Shown piece by piece: positions 60,966 through 64,000 of a DNA stretch of 64,000 nucleotides; positions within the stretch are counted from its first letter, which is position 1, and every line of letters begins with the position of its first letter. The notes under the pieces are model-generated. The model saw only the letters and a list, made by a program, of their open reading frames with translations. It had not been told where the DNA came from and did not search any database. The stretch covers positions 8,869 through 72,868 of the forward strand of contig JBDSEV010000091.1 of assembly GCA_039919885.1 (NCBI GenBank). The letters run 5' to 3'. The position numbers and the translations under genes were made by a program. The DNA comes from JACMLD01 sp039919885. Its GTDB lineage: Bacteria > Bacteroidota > Bacteroidia > Chitinophagales > Chitinophagaceae.

Positions 60966-61568
60966 TCAATGATACATCAGCACGGTAAAATCATCCTCCC
61001 AATACCCATCTATAACCTGCACTTTGTTAGTGAGTCTGCGGCAAAACGTTGTTATGTCAGCGGGGTTGTAAGCAGCAATTGCATCATCGGGGTATTTAAG
61101 CCTGCTTAAAAGGTTAAATGCAAAACCCAGCCGGCAGTGATAAAATAATCGCTCAATCATGTTGTACACATATAAAGGATCACTGCTGCGGTAGTTGAAC
61201 ACGCCACTGGCCAGTATGTAATCTGCGGCGGGCAATTCGGCCTCAGAAAAATCACCTTCAATAAAACCTGTATCGGGCAAATGCGCATGGCGTTGCACAG
61301 CAATCTCCAGGATCTCTGGTATTTGCTCAATACCGGTGTAATTAAAAACGGCGCACGTGTTGCCAATATAACTCCGCAAATCGCCATGCCCGCACCCAAT
61401 ATCCAAAATGTTGTGTCCGTAAAAATTTGCCATCCGGCAAAGTGCTTCAAACCGCGCGCTTTGTGAGTCGGCGCTTATCCAACCCAGCGCATCTATAGTA
61501 CCCGGGCCGTATTTGGCAATGGCGTTGTGATGGAAGCTGCGTATAGTGGCACTGTCTGAAAGATTCAT
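60966..61568 (-). CDS. Class I SAM-dependent methyltransferase
   Basis: This 200-aa protein has SAM motif I LDIGCGHG (residues 55-62), an acidic end to strand 2 (YTGIEQIPEIL), a GDF segment (FIEGDFSEAEL) and the LASGVFNYRS motif IV/V region. The length fits a minimal methyltransferase of the small-molecule type. The substrate is unknown. It is divergent from the AraC remnant and may have been controlled by it, but that is speculation. Confidence 0.85.
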   Translation of the reverse strand: MNLSDSATIRSFHHNAIAKYGPGTIDALGWISADSQSARFEALCRMANFYGHNILDIGCGHGDLRSYIGNTCAVFNYTGIEQIPEILEIAVQRHAHLPDTGFIEGDFSEAELPAADYILASGVFNYRSSDPLYVYNMIERLFYHCRLGFAFNLLSRLKYPDDAIAAYNPADITTFCRRLTNKVQVIDGYWEDDFTVLMYH

Positions 61569-61679
61569 AAAAGATGATTTAAAAGCCTGTTTCTAATAAC
61601 CGCGGATAAGACTGATCCGGTTTTTAAATTTGGATAAATATACTATAAACGCAATGGTGAAAGAATGAGTGCCAGTTAA

Positions 61680-61890
61680 ACTACCAGGAAACAAATTCAA
61701 CCGGGCAAAGTGCGCAGCAGCACATCCGTCATAAACTGATCGAAAAAGCCAAAGAAAAATTATCCACTACCAGCTTATCCGTAAGCGCAGTTGCCTACGA
61801 GTTGGGCTTTGAACATGCTCAGTCTTTCAGTAAATTATTCAAAACAAAAACAAAACTGTCGCTTTGGAATTCCGGCGTTTTTTTAATTAG
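61680..61890 (+). pseudogene. AraC-family regulator remnant (5'-truncated, frameshifted)
   Basis: The frame encodes TGQSAQQHIRHKLIEKAKEK, then SVSAVAYELGFEHAQSFSKL and FKTKTKLS, which is the C-terminal AraC helix-turn-helix. After KLS the expected PLEFR is out of frame. The DNA TCGCTTTGGAATTCCGG gives it only if one C is restored near 61862, so a 1-nt deletion broke the end. Upstream similarity fades at about 61680, with no start codon and a stop in frame, so the ligand-binding half is gone. It sits just before a DUF4386 gene, a common pair in Bacteroidota. Confidence 0.75.
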
Positions 61891-61970
61891 CAACCATACG
61901 GCAGTAATACCCGAAGGACGGTATTTTAAAATCAACTCCAATTTTTCGGGTGCCTCCTAACTTGCCGACG

Positions 61971-61996
61971 AAGCGCGGGAATCTTGCCCCGCGTTT
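61971..61996 (+). terminator. Possible terminator after the AraC remnant
   Basis: A 9-bp stem AAGCGCGGG (61971-61979) / CCCGCGTTT (61988-61996), including one G-U pair, is followed by CATTTTAAA. It is plausible but the T-tract is weak. It could also be an element in the DUF4386 leader. Confidence 0.4.
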
Positions 61997-62067
61997 CATT
62001 TTAAAACTTATATTGCCATGCAATCAACTGGAAGCTCAGATAGATATTGCTAATTCAATCCACCAAG

Positions 62068-62769
62068 ATGTATTCAAATAAAAAGCTGGCAAGAATTGCG
62101 GGGGCGCTATACCTGGTGGTAATCGCAACCGGCCTTTTTGCAGAAGTATTTGTGCGGCAGCGGCTCAGCGTGCCCGGTGATGCCGTTGCAACGGCTCATA
62201 ATATCCGAAATGCAGATTTCCTTTTCCGGGCCGGACTCGTGGCAGATCTTGTTAATTTGGTATGCGGACTTCCTATTGTGTTAATAGTCTATATTTTGTT
62301 TAAACCGGTCAATAAATACCTTGCAATATTGGCGGTGTTCTTTGTGGTTGTGCAAACGGCGGCGATAGCAGCCAATTTAAATAACCAGGTATCTACCCTG
62401 CTTTACCTGGGGGGTGAAACCTACCTGTCGGCATTTCAGCCTGGGCAACTCGCCGTTCTGGCGAAACATGGCCTCAGCGTGCAATCTCACGGTTACGGTA
62501 TTGCCCTTATTTTCTTTGCGTTTTACTGTATGATTGCAGGTTATTTGATATACAGATCAGCGATCGTTCCCAGGGTGCTGGGCATACTGTATGCCATTGC
62601 AGGATTGGCCTATTTAATAAATACCCTGACCTTATTCCTTTTACCAAAGGCAGACCTGTTCATATATTTTGCCATACCGGCTTTCCTTGGTGAGCTATCC
62701 CTTTGCATGTGGTGGCTGGTGATGGGCGTAAAGGAACAAGCGCAGGAACAAACCATTCAGCGTCGTTAG
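62068..62769 (+). CDS. DUF4386 membrane protein
   Basis: This 233-aa integral membrane protein has about seven helices. The opening MYSNKKLARIAGALYLVVIATGLFAEVFVR is the DUF4386 signature, and the NLNNQVSTLLYLGG and HGYGIALIFFAFYCMIAGYLIYRS segments are also typical. Function is unknown. The ATG at 62068 is used; the upstream in-frame ATG/TTG adds seven residues without support. The decayed AraC regulator upstream may once have controlled it. Confidence 0.9.
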   Translation: MYSNKKLARIAGALYLVVIATGLFAEVFVRQRLSVPGDAVATAHNIRNADFLFRAGLVADLVNLVCGLPIVLIVYILFKPVNKYLAILAVFFVVVQTAAIAANLNNQVSTLLYLGGETYLSAFQPGQLAVLAKHGLSVQSHGYGIALIFFAFYCMIAGYLIYRSAIVPRVLGILYAIAGLAYLINTLTLFLLPKADLFIYFAIPAFLGELSLCMWWLVMGVKEQAQEQTIQRR

Positions 62770-63038
62770 CGAATTGAAACAGTCCTCAAGAAAATCTCCG
62801 GCCTTCCCAATTTTTTTCGCCATACCAGCTGCCGTTGGCGTACCTGAACATTTAATGGTACACGCAAAGCTACGATGCCAATCATCTTCGCATGCGTTTC
62901 AATAACCTTCGAGCTGAAGTATACCACGTTTAGGGTATTGCCATCAAATAAAAAGGGATTTACTTCGTACTCCGGTTTACCCTTCTTGAATCCAAACGCT
63001 GTAAAACTTACCTCACTACAAAGCGAGCACCTCCGCAA
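62766..63038 (-). CDS. Doubtful ORF, unknown
   Basis: A 90-residue frame from a TTG contains GKPEYEVNPFLFDGN, NVVYFSSKVIETHAKMIGIV and a basic RQRQLVWRKKLG tail. The composition looks protein-like, but no family is recognised. It overlaps the DUF4386 stop by 4 nt and occupies the whole gap before the next plus-strand gene, including where its promoter should be. It could be a gene fragment. Confidence 0.25.
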   Translation of the reverse strand: MRRCSLCSEVSFTAFGFKKGKPEYEVNPFLFDGNTLNVVYFSSKVIETHAKMIGIVALRVPLNVQVRQRQLVWRKKLGRPEIFLRTVSIR

Positions 63039-63084
63039 AGGCGAGGTTCTTTATCCTCATTATTTTAAAAAATACAATACTGAC

Positions 63085-64000
63085 ATGCAAAAGAAATTTC
63101 TATTCCCGCTATTAGTATGCGCTGGAATTTTTACAGCTGGTAATGCCCAGGTGGGTGTAGGTACGCTCACCCCTCATTCTACGCTGGATGTACGCGGTTC
63201 GGTTTCTGCCGCCTACCGCGGTTTTACTACTAGCACTGCCGCATCTTTGGCAGACAATCTGCTCGTTTTTACCGGCACAGCAGCCGCCACACTAACGCTT
63301 CCGGATGCGACGACCTGTGCGGGAAGAACGTATTGGATTAAAAGCACCAGTACCTCTCCGTTGACCGTTGCAACTATTGCCGCGCAGACAATAGACGGCC
63401 AGGCAAACTGGATTTTAGCCACCACCAACCAGACGATTAAACTGGTGAGTAATGGCGCAGGCTGGCTGGTGGCCGCTGAGACTTCCCCTGGTAACCCTAC
63501 AGCATGGGTGCCCGGTGGAAACAACCTGGGCAGCCCCCAGAATTTAGGCACAACCAGCAACACCGACCTTCCTTTTATAACCAATAACACGGAGAAGATG
63601 CGCTTGCTTGCCAGCGGCAGGCTGGAAGTCGGCAATACCACAACCGGAATTGGCACGGCAATCGTTACCCGCGCCGATCAGTCCCCGAACACCGTCTTTG
63701 ACCCTGCCACTTATGCAAATTATAACGGCGGCGTTATACAGTCTACCTACCCCGGATCAACAACCGGTCAAAACCTGAATATTGCGGCTACTGGTGCCAA
63801 CAGCGGCAACTGGCCTTCCAATATTGTTTTCTTTACAAGAAACAATGGCGGTACGAACTCCACAGAAAAAATGCGGTTGTTTAACAGCGGCCGGCTGGAA
63901 GTAGGTACCAATACTACTTCCGCCGGCCCGGCAATTCTCACACGTTCGGCAACCTCACCCAATAATTCTTTCAATCCTGCAAACTACAGCGATTATAACG
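63085..64000 (+). CDS. Exported repeat protein, tail-fibre/adhesin-like (3' end outside window)
   Basis: The frame is open from the ATG to the window end (305 codons). It has a signal peptide (FLFPLLVCAGIFTAGNAQ), then VGVGTLTPHSTLDVRGSVSA, the opening of many Bacteroidota surface proteins with phage-tail-like beta-strand repeats. An Ig-like ASLADNLLVFTGTAAATLTL segment follows. From about residue 170 the unit EKMRLxxSGRLEVG recurs after 91 residues, so at least two copies of a repeat are present and more may follow. Proteins of this kind often end in a tail-fibre peptidase S74 domain or a barrel, which cannot be seen here. Confidence 0.8.
   Translation, partial: MQKKFLFPLLVCAGIFTAGNAQVGVGTLTPHSTLDVRGSVSAAYRGFTTSTAASLADNLLVFTGTAAATLTLPDATTCAGRTYWIKSTSTSPLTVATIAAQTIDGQANWILATTNQTIKLVSNGAGWLVAAETSPGNPTAWVPGGNNLGSPQNLGTTSNTDLPFITNNTEKMRLLASGRLEVGNTTTGIGTAIVTRADQSPNTVFDPATYANYNGGVIQSTYPGSTTGQNLNIAATGANSGNWPSNIVFFTRNNGGTNSTEKMRLFNSGRLEVGTNTTSAGPAILTRSATSPNNSFNPANYSDYN

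Noticed and set aside
1..64000. tRNA, rRNA or riboswitch genes
   Set aside because: Intergenic regions were scanned by eye for T-loop-like GTTCGAATCC and rRNA-like sequence. None was convincing, but small RNAs cannot be excluded without a covariance search.

Overview
The window reads as chromosome of a Bacteroidota bacterium, most likely family Chitinophagaceae. The evidence is the recurrent Por/type IX secretion (T9SS) sorting domains (6868-10044, 22413-24404, 46222-52356), the Bacteroidota-type promoter (TTTG, 20 nt, TATATTTG at 3595-3626), HYC_CC_PP and Porin_10-like families, a NagB/PIG-L fusion, and genes that mostly lack strong Shine-Dalgarno sequences. I see no rRNA, tRNA, CRISPR array, intact insertion sequence or prophage. 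Most of the window is ordinary housekeeping or surface-protein chromosome with a few compact, poorly described operons.

Layout: 1-2.5 kb holds an OmpA C-terminus, a VOC protein, a Nudix hydrolase and EcsC. 2.6-15 kb holds a probable peptide or amide ligase pathway (esterase, RimK-like ATP-grasp, GCS2/YbdK-type carboxylate-amine ligase, then class-I glutamine amidotransferase and a second ATP-grasp). Its two halves are separated by about 6.9 kb that carries a secreted M43 metalloprotease, a lipoprotein amidohydrolase and an SGNH hydrolase. 15-21.5 kb is an envelope and metal-handling stretch (cupin, outer-membrane proteins, TlpA-like thioredoxin, heavy-metal-associated protein, HYC_CC_PP protein, putative porin), with a DtxR-like palindrome before one outer-membrane gene. 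21.5-28 kb carries purine nucleoside phosphorylase, a T9SS type B adhesin-like protein, Lon protease and biotin synthase.

28-32.5 kb is a tightly overlapping minus-strand operon: M42 aminopeptidase, a 59-aa membrane protein with a YIDPGSGS motif, a protein joining a kinase-like segment to a SAM methyltransferase, and a sulfatase-fold membrane enzyme preceded by a 52-aa open frame. 32.5-44.4 kb holds a UbiA-like protein, a LuxE-like acyl-protein synthetase, an esterase, a DUF1624 acyltransferase-like protein, an Rrf2 regulator, DapB, IscA, PyrR, the NagB/PIG-L fusion, a sphingomyelin-synthase-type PAP2 protein and a BamA-like barrel.

44.5-46 kb contains a two-gene DUF3307/SatD-like operon headed by three 18-bp palindromes at an exact 29-nt period. 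46-53.5 kb is a giant T9SS cargo (2044 aa, five about 83-aa repeats, CARDB-like domains) next to a beta-helix protein. 53.9-56.8 kb has a two-component system and an Xre-type regulator. 57-64 kb has an intradiol dioxygenase-like lipoprotein, an FAD oxidase, a Bor-like lipoprotein, a methyltransferase, a frameshifted AraC remnant, a DUF4386 protein, and a repeat-bearing surface protein that runs off the end.

All functional calls come from reading motifs and family resemblance; no database search was run.
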